Shown: in pieces, positions 33,259-44,984 of the stretch | How the letters are laid out: each line of letters starts with the position of its first letter | Position numbering within the stretch: position 1 is the stretch's first letter | Assembly: GCA_037953625.1 (NCBI GenBank) | Contig: CM075652.1 | Span: 75,793,501-75,857,500, forward strand | DNA: 64,000 nucleotides | Reading direction: 5' to 3' | Source of the DNA: Crotalaria pallida | Taxonomy: Eukaryota > Streptophyta > Magnoliopsida > Fabales > Fabaceae | Notes under the pieces: generated by a model | Database searches by the model: none | What the model was told of the DNA's origin: nothing | What the model saw: only the letters and a program-made list of their open reading frames with translations | Made by a program: the position numbers and the translations under genes

Positions 33259-36200
33259 ATGGCAACCTGAAATCGAAATGTTACTAAGGAAATGTTAGAA
33301 CGAATCACAACCGTGTTGGAGGGTATGCAGCAGCGGCAGAGGCATCAATCATCTCAGGAGAGAGCTGGTAACCCATCTGCTAGCAACATCGCGAATCATG
33401 ATGCTAAAACTCTGTCCGAGTTCAGGAAGCGCAATCCACCACGATTTGAGGGAGGATATAGACCTGATGAGGCAAACAAGTGGTTGTACGAGATCAATAA
33501 GATCTTCCGAACTCTGGAGTGTTCTGACGAACAGAAGGTGACCTATGCAATCTACATGCTTCATGGGGAAGCTGAAAACTGGTGGGATCACATGGTCCAG
33601 TTGCTGAATTTTGAAAGAAGGGCAACCAACTGGGGAGTATTTATGGAGAAGTTTCTCAATAAATATTTTCCAGAAGATTTGCGAAGGAAAAAGGAAGTGG
33701 AATTCATGCAATTGAAGCAGGGGGATATGAGTGTAGGGGAGTATGCTGCCAAATTCGAGGAATTGATGAAGTACTCTCCCTATTACTTAAATAACCCTGA
33801 TGAAAGAAGTAAGTGTGTGAAGTTTGAAGGTGGGCTAAGGCCGGAGCTGAAGTCTATCTTCAGTTATCAAAGGATTCAGAGTTTCCCTGCACTGGTGGAC
33901 ATGTGCAGAATGTATGAAGATGATAAGAAGGCGGAGTTGTTAGGAAGTCAAGTGAAGGGGGTTGGACATAATTATGGACCCCAGAGAAAGAAGAAGTTTG
34001 ACCATCGGAACAATGGTCCATATTCTAAGAACAAGGGGAAAGGCAAGGCAGTGATGGATAACCGGAACAAGCCTCGCGATAATGCTCCTTATTGCGAAAA
34101 GTGCAAGCGTTATCATCATGGCCAGTTTTGTTGGTCCACAGGAGGATGTTTTATGTGTGGGAAGCAAGGTCACTTTGCCCGTGAATGCAAGGAATCTGCA
34201 AAGGGGGATGCAAAGGGATCTGCTGGAAAGCCTGTGGTACAAGGACGAGTATTTACCCTGAGTGGTAGTGAAGCAACTCAAACCCCGAATCTCGTGCAAG
34301 GTAATTTTCTGCTCAATAATCAACCTTGCAAAATCATGTTTGATTCTGGAGCTACACATTCTTTTGTTTCCCCTTAATGTGTGAGTAGGTTGAATCTTAG
34401 TGTTTCTAATTCACCCTGCTATCTTAGTAACGCTACCCCTACGGGTATACCGATCTACACCGCTAAAGTCTGTTTAGGGTGTAATGTAGAAGTTATGGGT
34501 CGTTCATCCCAGGTAGATTTGGTTTGTCTTCCTAAGTTACAATTGGATGTGATCTTTGGAATGGATTGGTTGATAAAGAACCAAGTGATCATTAATTGTG
34601 AGGAAAAGACAATTCAATATAGGACCCTTGAACCGGAGGGCTATATGTGGTTATTCTCGGCTTCTGGAGAAGAAGAGTCGATGCCGATCGAAGAAATTCC
34701 AGTGGTGAGGGAATTTCCGGAAGTATTTCCTGAGGAGATACCAGGATTACCTCCAAAGCGAGAGATAGAGTTTGGGATCGATCTAGTCCCTGGAGCTGGT
34801 CCCATCTCTATTGCTCCTTATAGGATGGCACCACCAGAAATAGCAGAAATGAAGAAGCAAATTGAGGAGTTGTTGCAGAAACAGATGATTAGGCCAAGTG
34901 TTTCGCCTTGGGGAGCTCCATTATTGTTCGTAAAGAAGAAAGATGGAAGTATGAGGATGTGTGTGGATTACAGACAGCTGAATAAGGTCACTATTAAGAA
35001 TAAGTATCCGTTGCCAAGGATTGATGATCTTATGGATCAAGTGAGGGGAGCTGCAGTATTCTCCAAGATTGATCTGAGATCGGGATATCATCAGATCAGG
35101 ATAAAGGAAGAGGATATACCCAAGACTGCATTTCGATCGCGATACGGTCATTATGAGTATGTTGTGATGCCGTTCGGATTGACTAATGCACCGGCTATTT
35201 TCATGGACTATATGAACCGGATCTTTAGACCATATTTGGACTTGTTTGTGGTGGTATTCATTGACGATATTTTGGTCTATTCTAAGAATCCAGAAGAGCA
35301 TGAAGAGCATCTCAGGATTGTGTTGAAGGTCCTGAAGGAGAAGCAACTTTATGCCAAACTTATGAAGTGTGAGTTTTGGCTGAATGAAGTGAAGTTTCTG
35401 GGGCATGTAATCTCTAAGGAGGGAATTGCGGTGGATCCAGCGAAAGTAAGTTCAGTACTATGTTGGGAACAGCCTAAGACGGTGACGGAAGTGAGAAGTT
35501 TCTTAGGGCTGGCTGGATACTATCGTCGATTCATAGAAGGATTTTCTAAGATTGCATTGCCTTTGACTAAGTTGACTCGGAAGGATCAATCGTTTGTGTG
35601 GGACGATCGGTGCGAAGCTAGTTTTCGTGAGTTGAAGGAAAGGTTAACATCGTCTCCTGTGTTAATCCTACCTGATCCTCACAAGAGCTTTGAAGTTTAC
35701 TGTGATGCATCTAAGCAAGGACTGGGTTGTGTATTGATGCAAGAAGGAAGAGTAGTGGCGTATGCATCAAGGCAATTGAAGAACCATGAGGTGAATTACC
35801 CGACGCACGATTTGGAATTGGCGGCGATCGTGTTTGCCTTAAAAATATGGAGACATTATCTCTATGGCACTACATTTCAAGTATTTAGTGACCATAAGAG
35901 TTTGAAGTATCTGTTCGACCAGAAAGAGTTGAACATGAGGCAAAGAAGATGGATGGAGTTCTTGAAGGATTATGACTTTAAACTCCATTATCATCCAGGT
36001 AAAGCGAATGTGGTTGTAGACGCGTTGAGTCGGAAAGCAATTCATATCAGTGCGATGATGATTAAGGAAGCAGCGTTAATTGAAAAATTCAGAGACTTGA
36101 GCTTGTTGACACAGGTGGAGTCATCAAGTATCAAGCTGGGGACGTTGCAGATCACAAACGAGTTCTTGGAAAGAATTCGGGAGTTGCAACGAACAGATGA

Positions 36201-37596
36201 AGAGTTAATGGAAAAGATGAGACTAGGTTCGGAAGGAAAGGAACCTGATTTCAAGTTTGGGCAGGATGGAATCCTTCGTTTCAGGACAAGGATTTGTGTA
36301 CCAAGGGATCAAGAAGTTAGAAGGCTAATTCTTGATGAGGCCCATAAGAGTCGGATGAGTATGCATCCTGGATCGACCAAAATGTATCAGGACTTGAAGA
36401 AGATATTTTAGTGGTCGGGATTGAAAAGAGATGTGGCAGAATATCTGGCGGCGTGTTTGATCTGTCAGAAAGCGAAGGTAGAACATCAGAAACCGGGAGG
36501 ACAGTTGCAACCTCTGAGGATTCCCCAGTGGAAATGGGATAGCATCTCAATGGATTTTGTGTTTGGTTTGCCGAGGACCGCAGCAAATCATGATGCAATC
36601 TGGGTGACTGTGGATAGGTTAACAAAGTCGGCGCATTTTATTCCGATAAATATGCGTTATTCTTTGAACAAGTTTACCCAGATCTATATTAAGGAGGTAG
36701 TTCGTCTTCGCGGAATGCCTTCGAGCATTGTGTCAGACCGAGATCCGAGATTTTCGTCGCAATTCTGGAAGAGTTTGCATGATGCTATGGGAACAAGGTT
36801 GAAATTGAGTTCTGCGTATCATCCACAGACGGATGGCCAGATGGAGAGAACAATTCAATCTTTGGAAGATATGTTGCGAGCGTGTGCACTTGAAGAACAA
36901 GGAAGTTGGGATCAAGTGTTACCTCTTGCAGAATTCACATACAACAATAGCTACCATGCGAGCATTGGAATGGCACCGTTCGAGGCGTTGTATGGAAGAA
37001 AGTTTCAGACCCCGCTATGTTGGTTCCAAGTGGGGGAGAACTTGATGGTTGGACTAGAAATGATTCAACAGACATCTGAAAAGATCAAAATGGTTCAGGC
37101 TAAGATGAAAGTGGCTCAGAGTCGACAGAAGAGTTATGCAGATAAGAGGAGAAAACCATTGGAGTTTGCTGAGGGCGATCATGTGTTCCTTCGGGTAGTT
37201 CCGATGAAAGGAATTAGTAGAGCCTTGAGAACCCGAAAGCTTTCACCTAAGTGTATAGGTCCATATCAGATTCTTAAGAGAGTTGGTCCTGTTGCTTATC
37301 AACTGGCTTTACCACCCTCTTTATCCAATTTGCATAACGTCTTTCACGTTTCGCAATTGAAAAAGTATGTTCGTGATCCATCTGTTGTTCTGAAACTTCA
37401 ACCCGATGACCTAACTCTGAGAGAAAACCTGACCTTTGAAACCAGACCGGTTCAGATAGAAGATCGTGAAGTCAAGCGACTCAGAGGAAAGGAAATACCT
37501 TTGGTCAAGGTAATTTGGGAGAATGCTGATGTATCGGAAGCTACATGGGAATTAGAGGAGAAGATGCGTCAAGAGTATCCGGAGTTATTTTTGTAA
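33259..37596 (+). pseudogene. Element F Gag-Pol polyprotein with chromodomain, three nonsense codons
   Basis: A single frame of 1446 codons collinear with element B, with no frameshift but three stops: TGA at codon 4 (33268-33270), TAA at 34375-34377 just after the protease motif [12 protein letters not shown], and TAG at 36409-36411 in the integrase zinc region. Compared with B these replace Arg, Glu and Trp codons. Visible domains: Gag core, CCHC knuckle (CFMCGKQGHFAREC), protease, reverse transcriptase with FIDDILVYS, RNase H ([10 protein letters not shown]), integrase (MDFVFGLP, SDRDPRF, TDGQMERT) and a chromodomain near the end (KVIWENADVSEATWELEEKM). Translation could restart at the ATG at 33292. 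The first and third changes are of the C-to-T/G-to-A type expected from 5-methylcytosine decay. Confidence 0.93.
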
Positions 37597-37625
37597 TCTA
37601 GAATTTCGGGGACGAAATTCCTTTT

Positions 37626-37639
37626 AAGTGGGGGAGTAG
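37626..37639 (+). other. Element F polypurine tract
   Basis: AAGTGGGGGAGTAG directly before the 3' LTR, identical to that of element B and preceded by the shared GGGGACGAAATTCCTT block. Confidence 0.87.
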
Positions 37640-40600
37640 TGTAACACCCCTAATTTTCGTCTCCCGAATAATAGGAAATTAATAATAAAAAGTTTTATTA
37701 TTAATTTATAGAATTTTTCTAAATTTATGTTTTGTATTTAATTAGCCCTAAATATAAAAATAAGTGGAAATATTTTTATATGGCAAATAAATGCAAAGTA
37801 TAAGGAAATTGCATTCTGGTCCCTGGGTGAGGACTAAACAGCAATATTAGAAAGGTTCTTGGAGGGAAAGATTTAAAAATAATAAATTTTAAATTTTGAA
37901 CTAATCTAACCGGTTAGTAATGCCCTGTGACCGGTTAGACGATGAACTCAGAAACTGGTTTAGTGGATTTTGATGAGTAATCACTTGGATTACTCATTTA
38001 ATCGCCACGATTGCTGCATGAATTGAGTGGCAAGACATGCGTCCAGCTGCATGTAACCTGGATTTGGCTATAAATAGGTGGATTGTTGATGGATTAGGGG
38101 TTGTTCCTCTGGATTCTTGTTGAAGAAGCTGAATTAGGGTTTCCGAATTGTTTCCTTCGATTCTCCTTCGTCTTTGAGTGATAGTAATCGAGTGATACAC
38201 ATTCACAAAGCTCACATCAAGAGCTTTGTGTTGATATAGAGATTTTGAGTCAAGAGTGTGTGTGTGAGGAGAAATCAGCAATCAAAGTTCAGGATTGAAA
38301 ACTGAACTCTGTTCCTCTCTGATTCTGGAAGCTGTGTTGGAACCTTGATTTTGAGTAGCTCAGGTAATCTCTAGGCCTCAAATCTCTTTCTTTCGTTAGT
38401 ACATGTTGCCTAGATCATTGTCTAATCGTTTTCCCCAATTTTCTTGGCTAATTTCTATGTCAAAATTTCTGGTCTTTGGACCCTGTTGGGGGAATTCGTG
38501 GTTGAGGGCAGACTTGAGGATTTGTGAGAATCTGTGGAGTTTTCTTCAAACCAGTGTCAAATCTCCATCAAACTCTGTTGTAAGGTAAGGGAGAAGTCTA
38601 TACTATACTAGATTTAGACTAAAAATCAAATGAATTAGGATTTGAGTTCATGAAATTCAAAAGGGCATTATGTGTTTTTAAGCACAAAGGCTTGGAGGCC
38701 AATTTATTGCTCACTGTGGTTTTGAGCAATTTTCAATTGATGCATGCAAGCTAAATGAAGACTGATTTCTGTGTTTAAATGTTTGATTTCAGTTTTGTTG
38801 TGCTAAATTGGGTTTATGTGAATTTTCATGCAATTTGATTCAATAAACTTGATGCATGCAATGTGAATGTGTTTCTCGGTGTAAGCATGTTTACTTTAAG
38901 GCATATGAACTTGGTGTATACTGGAATTTGGTTAGATTTGAGAAAGGAAGAAAATGAGTTGTTAAAACTCTTGTTTTTGTGGTCAGACTGCATAATCTAA
39001 CCGGTTACACGATTTTTGTAACCGGTTAGACACTGTAAAATTTTCAAAGAAAAATTAGTTGCAAATCAGTTCTGAAACCTTAAAGGGTCTTTACTCAAAT
39101 CTAAGCCTTAAATTCAGTATGCATAGTCTGAAACATGAGTTGTTATCATGCAAAATTCAGATTGGAAAGATTGTTATTTATGCCTTAAATTGATGGAATA
39201 ATTTCAAGTGAAATTATGTTCATTGGAAAAGAATATGTGATTTGGACTTTTGAATGATGAAACAATGGTTTTTGAGGTATAAAAATAAAGTTAAAAGTGT
39301 GTTGGATTGAGTAGAGAATTCAAGAAAAAGGGTTTTTCTGAATTGCAATGGTAAACAGTTCAGGTCTGTAATTCTAACCGGTTAGCCTGAAAGTGTAACC
39401 GGTTAGTACCTGAATCTGAAAAATAAAAATTTATGTTTTAAATACCATTGAAGTTATATTACTCAATCTGGGTCTTAAAAAGGCATATTTTGAGAAAATT
39501 CAAAGGGGGATTTGATGCCAAATACTATACCTCAATTAAATCATTCAAAAGTAGAAATTGGAATGTTTCTAAATCACATAAATTAATATAAAGATAAAAC
39601 CAACCCCGATGTTTGTGCATACATATAGACTGGAAGTCTGGTTGGTAGGAACGTTTATCATATTCTGGGAATATGAGGAGGGTACTCCGGGAGTACCAAA
39701 GTATAACCTACTTGATGACACATTATAGATATGTGGCCAGTGTCCGGGACCTGGTTTTTTATGCGTTCTGGGAACGTGGCGTTCTGGGAACGTGGTGCAC
39801 ACTCCGGGAGTGATGCTTTTTATCCAAGTATGGTTCGGCATTATGTTCTGGGAACTAATGTCGGTGTTCTGGGAACACAAGGGTGTAATGGATGGACGTC
39901 CAAGATGGACTTTTAGAGGCCTCAGTTGTGGATAGAAAATCATACATCATGCCACTTGCATTATAAGAGTTATAATGTTGAAAAATTGGTGTGCTCATAT
40001 GTATTTGCATTATGATCTGTCCATGATATATTTGTGATTGTAACTTTAGTCTTTATCCATTATGTATATGTGTACACTTACTCCCTATGCCCTGTTTAGG
40101 TGATGGCCAGGTACCTAGCATGCATCGAGATACGCCCTATCCCTAGCGGTATATGGACGTATGAGGAGCACCGTGCCACCTTTGAGGGGGAGGTGGAGAT
40201 CACTCTCTACCACCCTAACCCTTTGGTGCGTGTGCGACCTCGTCGATATAGGATCCCATTAGTCTATACTATGCATGTTCTGCTTTTTTACACATATAGA
40301 GGACCACCCCGGCTCGACCTATGTGTCGCTTTCATAGTTTTAGATTTAGAGCTGCCACTCGTTCCCATCCTTCATCCCATAGAGTTGTCACTGAGGAGAC
40401 TCCTTCCCCTGGTCCGACTAATTATGATAGGTCTGCTTCTGCAGACCCTAGACCCAGTGGTGGGGTCTCTACTCAGTCAGGCGAGGTCGAGGAGGACCCT
40501 GAGGAGGATGAGAGCGAGGAGGAGGTGCATGTCGAGCCGACTGTTTCTGCTAGAGGTGGACCCGCTGGTTCATAGGAACCTGCATAGCATAGGGGTTTTG

Positions 40601-41225
40601 GATCCTAGATCCTAGGGATAGAGCTGTGGAGGATCTGAGGAGCTGCTGAGGACATGGAGGACTTGCTCTGGGACTTCTGCTTTTGGACTTTTGTTATATA
40701 TTGTATATATTGAGAGGTCTTAGAGTGAGCCTTTATTTTGGTACAGTTGGTCTGTATATGTTTTATCAAAACTTGCTATCTCGACTTTTATCACTTGCTA
40801 CTGTTAGTACTGATGGGGTTATATGTCATGACTTTTATCACACATATATATATATGCTTTATTTTCCTCAGCAGTGCCCCATGAGTATTGTTTTTACTTC
40901 CGCGAACTCTGATTTTAATTGACGAAGGAATTCGGCGATAAATTTATATTTCATATATTCAAATTTCATTCGAGAGGCAAATAATGCATTCAACTGATAA
41001 GTGCTGGTAACATTCTTTCTGATCACGAAAACGCGCTCTCGAAAGTCTTTTCAAAGCTAAGTTATTACTATGCCGAATTCATATAATGGGTTATGTTGAA
41101 ACGAGGTTTTCAATTAAGCAAGTACTAGTATTAAAAAGGAAAAAATTTCTAGCCCTAATTTTGATAGCAAGTAGTAATCTATTTGGAAATATTAATTATT
41201 TTCAAGTTAAAAAGAGAGCGTCACA
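37640..41225 (+). repeat. Element F 3' LTR
   Basis: A 3586-bp copy ending GCGTCACA and followed by ATCGA. It keeps the palindrome pairs, the donor and acceptor sites and the hairpin cluster, which has a duplicated CGTTCTGGGAACG unit. The U3 pair has one mutated member, and the ORF is frameshifted. Confidence 0.93.
40103..40575 (+). pseudogene. LTR-encoded ORF of element F, 3' LTR copy (frameshifted)
   Basis: It starts like the 5' LTR copy, but one C is missing from a C run near 40308, so the frame leaves the conserved sequence after YTYRGPP. The rest (TRSHP, EETP, acidic tail) continues in another frame to 40575. The intact 5' copy dates this break after integration. Confidence 0.75.
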
Positions 41226-41230
41226 ATCGA

Positions 41231-41695
41231 TGTCATTGACACATTTCATCCAAAACCGAAATAATCGAATTAAACGATTTTTAAAGTAGACCCCTAGACG
41301 GAGCAGAACCAGCCCGAAAAGAATTCCTTCTAAATTCTTGCGTAGCATTAGAAAGAAGAGTAATAGAGTATAGAATCCTTAAAAGACTCGAGCGAACCTT
41401 ATAGACATCCTCTTGTAACCAATCGAATTCGATAGTAGACAACTTAAAGCTCGGCTAAGAATCTAATCAAAGTTCTTGAACGATCCCCTCCAAAGGAAGC
41501 AAGTCTTAACTAACCACTATGTCAGGTACCCTTACCGAGACCAATCAATCAGTCGCAGATCCATAGAAAACGCATCCTTCGATGGCTCTCTGCTGAAAAT
41601 GCACACTTTGGGGATAACCTCCATTGTCTTCTTGCTTGACATGTATCCAGTACATCCTGGGTCGTCTTGCAAAGACCATGAGACTCATTCTTGAG
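41231..41695. other. Unassigned sequence between elements F and E
   Basis: About 465 bases with no gene-like frame, continuing after element E at 52267-52510. It is the host sequence or old repeat that received both F and E. I see nothing recognisable in it. Confidence 0.4.
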
Positions 41696-41836
41696 TGCTT
41701 TGTTGGAAACCAACAAGTAGCTCAATATAGTCTAGAGGGGGGGTGAATAGAATATTGAAGCCTTATTACAGATTTTTCGTCCACCTAAGAGAATGGTTTT
41801 ATGAAAATAAATTTTCTTAAAAATTCAAATCAGATT

Positions 41837-42020
41837 ACTCGAGTAACTCAAGACTTCACTCGAGTAATACGCAAGCAAAAATAATTTCACTCGAGTATTC
41901 AGCAAATCACTCGAGTATTACGAAAGCTATTTTTAAATCACTCGAGTAACAGAAAACCTACTCGAGTAATGTTCATAAACTGAAAGCAGATTACTCGAGT
42001 GACAAGAACTTTACTCGAGT
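41837..42020. promoter_or_regulatory. Four ACTCGAGT pairs in element E LTR (transcribed side)
   Basis: Eight ACTCGAGT copies in four pairs with periods of 21, 20, 20 and 20 bp. The 5' LTR has the same at 50853-51036 with one site mutated (ACTCGTGT). Confidence 0.68.
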
Positions 42021-42815
42021 AAACTGGGTAAAATTCAATTAAAACTCAGTTTTCAATGGAGTTCTTCAAGAATAACAATGCTATGATGATTCAACAAATT
42101 ATGAATGATTAATATGAACAATTTCAAGTAATATTAACATGCAATTTTAGATCAATTTAGTTGAATTAAGAAAACCCCAATTCTAACCTAAAAATGCAAT
42201 TGTTAATGAATTAATGCAATACAAGGAATGAAAAATAAAAGAGACACAAGGATTTATCCTGGTTCACTTTCACCCACTTGAAAGCTACTCCAGTCCCCTC
42301 TTGAATCAAGAGAGATTCTTCACTAGAAATCTTCAAATGTAGATTTTACAATGTTTTAAGATGCAACTAGATTCTTAGTTCTCCTATCTTAAAACCCAAC
42401 ACAAAGTGTGTACCAAACACTTTGATCTAATCTACCCCTTTTGAGTATTCTAGATTTCCTTGCAAATTGATTGAAGATGCTTCCAACCAATCCTCTTTTC
42501 TTGCTTTGATTTGATCCTCAAAGTCTTCCTTGTGAGATTCTTCACTTGTGTTGAAACTTCAATAATGCAATCACAAATTGCAAATCTTCAACAACCACTA
42601 AGAACAAAAATTATGATCTCAAGAATATTTGAACATTGAATGAAATAGAGTGAAGAATGAAAAATTCTTTGTTGAATCTTGATAGCTCTTGAAAGATGTA
42701 AAATAGCTCTTGAATTGCTTTTCCAAAGTGTATAGAAAATTGTAAGAATGAATGTATATCTTATGTGAAAGAGAAAATTAAGTCCTTTTATAATTTTCCA
42801 AAAACTGATTGAATT

Positions 42816-42949
42816 ACTCGAGTAAACCATATAACATTACTCGATTAAAACATGTCAGATTAAGTTACTCGAGTGATGTGTAAACCATTACTCGATTAAC
42901 CTGTCATGACATAAATTACTCGAGTGAACCAATACTCATTACTCGACTG
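42816..42949. promoter_or_regulatory. Three palindrome pairs directly upstream of the element E TATA box
   Basis: Each pair has one ACTCGAGT and one diverged partner (ACTCGATT twice, ACTCGACT once) with a 23-bp period. The nearest lies about 24 bp from the TATA box. The same block is at 51832-51965 in the 5' LTR. Confidence 0.62.
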
Positions 42950-43245
42950 AACTGATCAGAATCTGAATAAAAACAAGGTTTTTCTAAAAGGATTTTCACA
43001 AAACTTTTAATAGAGCTATTTAATCAAGATTTAAAGTATCTTCACTCTTAATCAAACATTATTTAAATATTCTTAAAATCACCTAAGCTACCCACACCAA
43101 TGATATGCATTGAATAAAAATAAAGATTACATTGAAATAGAATTAATAAAAATCCTAATTCTAATCTTCATGTGGTGTAGCTTGCTTGTTGCCAATGTTG
43201 TTGCTTGGAGAGAGATTGTTAGCATCAAAACATGAGAATCCTACA

Positions 43246-43395
43246 AACTCCCCCTTTTTGATGATGACAAACCTCCTTTTCAATTAAGCACTAAGTTTTA
43301 ACATACTCCCCCTAAATGTAAAACACCTAGGAAGAATATAATAAAACTTAACCTACAAGAACAACATCAACAAAATATTCTCCCCCTTTTGGCAT
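43246..43395 (-). other. Three polypurine tracts before the element E 3' LTR
   Basis: On the minus strand AAAAAGGGGGAGTT (43259-43246) directly abuts the LTR, and similar tracts TTTAGGGGGAGTA (about 43312-43300) and AAAAAGGGGGAGAA (about 43391-43378) lie upstream. Multiple tracts are, to my knowledge, a Sirevirus property. The remaining 43396-43787 has no ORF. Confidence 0.75.
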
Positions 43396-43787
43396 CATTA
43401 AAAAGATATGAAAGGTGAGAAAAGTCCTTTGCCAAAAGTTGAAGGTAAGTAGTTCACAATGGTAAAAAAAATATAACAATAAAGACAATACCAAAATAAA
43501 CCACAATAGTGCCACAACGAATATAAACGCACAACGAATATAGCACCATAATCCATAATAGCAGAGTATCACACTAAGCAGCAAATCATAGTGTAAAGCA
43601 AAAAGACATCAAACATAGCAACTAAGCTAACGAAACTATCCAAACTAGACCATACACAAGGTCCTAAAACATAGTAGCAAAAGAGTCAGAAACATGAAAC
43701 AGAAACATAAACATAACATAGTCAGAAATATGCATATGAAACATGAAACATAAGGCAATCAGCAAAACATCATCAGCATCCACAGGT

Positions 43788-44984
43788 CTAGGAATCAGGT
43801 GGAGGAGGAGGAAAATGGTGAGAAAATAGGCTAGACATATAATCCATTAAACGATGCTCCATGGCAATATTCTTCACATCCTGTCTCATCTCCAACTGAG
43901 CAAATTGAGCATTGATGTGCTCAACCAATGACTCATGAACAGCCTGTGCATCAAATGGAGTACCAAGATTGTCCAAATTGATATAGTCCTCAATGCGATC
44001 GGTATCCATCGGATCAGTAGAAGAAGGAGGAGCAGAAGAAGATGCACCAGCCCTATCACCAAGTAAAGTCCTTTTCCTAGAACCTGAAGCGCTTGCAGCC
44101 TTTGCAGCTTCAACCATTTCCTTAATCTGTGATTTCCATAACCAAGTGCGACTTTCCCTATGCCAAGCAATTTTCATATAACTAATGTGTGAATCATTAA
44201 GACACCAGTTATTTTTCTTTTCCGTCACAGCTGGCTCATCATCAGGGATTGGAACACGGTAATACCTCATTATTTTGGTAACATGCATAGGATATGGCAA
44301 GAATTGGGTAGGAGGAGATTGAGCAGCAGCTTCCATACGAGCTAAAAACATTTTATTCCAATTCATCTCATATCTCTTTTTGATTCCATGAAACAAAATA
44401 AGATCATCATCTCCCAATTGTGCATAATTTTGATTACATTTTGGAATCAAACAATAAGAAACAATGTACATAATCACTCTATCCACAGCATGCAAAGGTG
44501 ATACAGTTCTAGTAGTCCTATCACTCCAAGATTCACCAGTACGCAACAAATCAGTATAAATCTTATTAGTATCCACATCCAAATCCAGACAGTCATCATC
44601 ACCAATAAAAGTTCCCTTGTTTTCTAAACCAAACAACATTGTCAAATCTTCAGGCTTTATAACAAAATGATGTCCTCTAACCATTGTTTGATACTCACCA
44701 TCTAGCTTAGCAAAATTCTGATAAAATTGTCTGACAAGCCTAGGGTAATAATGAGTCTCAAATTCTAAAAACCTCTTCAAATTCTGAAATTCCAAATCCT
44801 CTACAAATGAAAATTGCTCCTTATGCAACCAAGCAAATTTAACATACCGTGTAAGACCAAAAGAGCGATTGATAAAATTCGGTTCCCGCAAGTCTCGGTT
44901 GATTCCAGAAAACCAGGGGTCATTACGGCCTGCTCCTTGCTTTGCTTTCTTTCGAGGAGGTTGAGATTGTGAGGAAGAAGACAT
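43788..44984 (-). CDS. Extra ORF of element E, resembles plant 'putative plant transposon protein' domain
   Basis: 398 residues, sense to the element, in the place where Sireviruses may carry an envelope-like gene. It starts at ATG 44984 with a basic, nuclear-signal-like PPRKKAKQ. The core reads RLVRQFYQNFAKLDGEYQTM, VRGHHFVIKPEDLTMLFGL and FHGIKKRYEMNWNKMF; this layout recalls the plant-specific domain found in many transposon-linked proteins (family memory, not searched). A second basic stretch (SGSRKRTLL) follows near residue 300, then an acidic/coiled region and a Pro-rich end (HHFPPPPPDS). No signal peptide or membrane segment is visible, which argues against an envelope protein. The frame is intact, in keeping with the element's youth. 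Confidence 0.75.
   Translation of the reverse strand: MSSSSQSQPPRKKAKQGAGRNDPWFSGINRDLREPNFINRSFGLTRYVKFAWLHKEQFSFVEDLEFQNLKRFLEFETHYYPRLVRQFYQNFAKLDGEYQTMVRGHHFVIKPEDLTMLFGLENKGTFIGDDDCLDLDVDTNKIYTDLLRTGESWSDRTTRTVSPLHAVDRVIMYIVSYCLIPKCNQNYAQLGDDDLILFHGIKKRYEMNWNKMFLARMEAAAQSPPTQFLPYPMHVTKIMRYYRVPIPDDEPAVTEKKNNWCLNDSHISYMKIAWHRESRTWLWKSQIKEMVEAAKAASASGSRKRTLLGDRAGASSSAPPSSTDPMDTDRIEDYINLDNLGTPFDAQAVHESLVEHINAQFAQLEMRQDVKNIAMEHRLMDYMSSLFSHHFPPPPPDS

Larger units (their letters stand above)
29526..41225 (+). mobile_element. Element F: Tekay-type Ty3/gypsy retrotransposon
   Basis: An 11.7-kb element with LTRs of about 3.57 and 3.59 kb (TGTAACACC to GCGTCACA), a 5-bp duplication ATCGA (29521-29525 and 41226-41230), an initiator-Met primer site, gag-pol with chromodomain and a purine tract identical to that of B. 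The coding part is similar to B at protein level, but most LTR sequence is not, so this is a sister family. Three nonsense codons make it non-autonomous. The LTR copies differ at about 1% or less by eye. Confidence 0.93.
41701..43245 (-). repeat. Element E 3' LTR
   Basis: 1545 bp, reading TGTTGGAAACC to GAATCCTACA on the plus strand. The minus-strand TATA box is at 42792-42786. ACTCGAGT pairs lie just upstream of it (42816-42949) and in the transcribed part (41837-42020). Confidence 0.95.

Noticed and set aside
43788..44984. Extra ORF of element E as an envelope glycoprotein
   Set aside because: No signal peptide, no membrane segment and a basic N-terminus; it resembles a transposon-associated protein instead.
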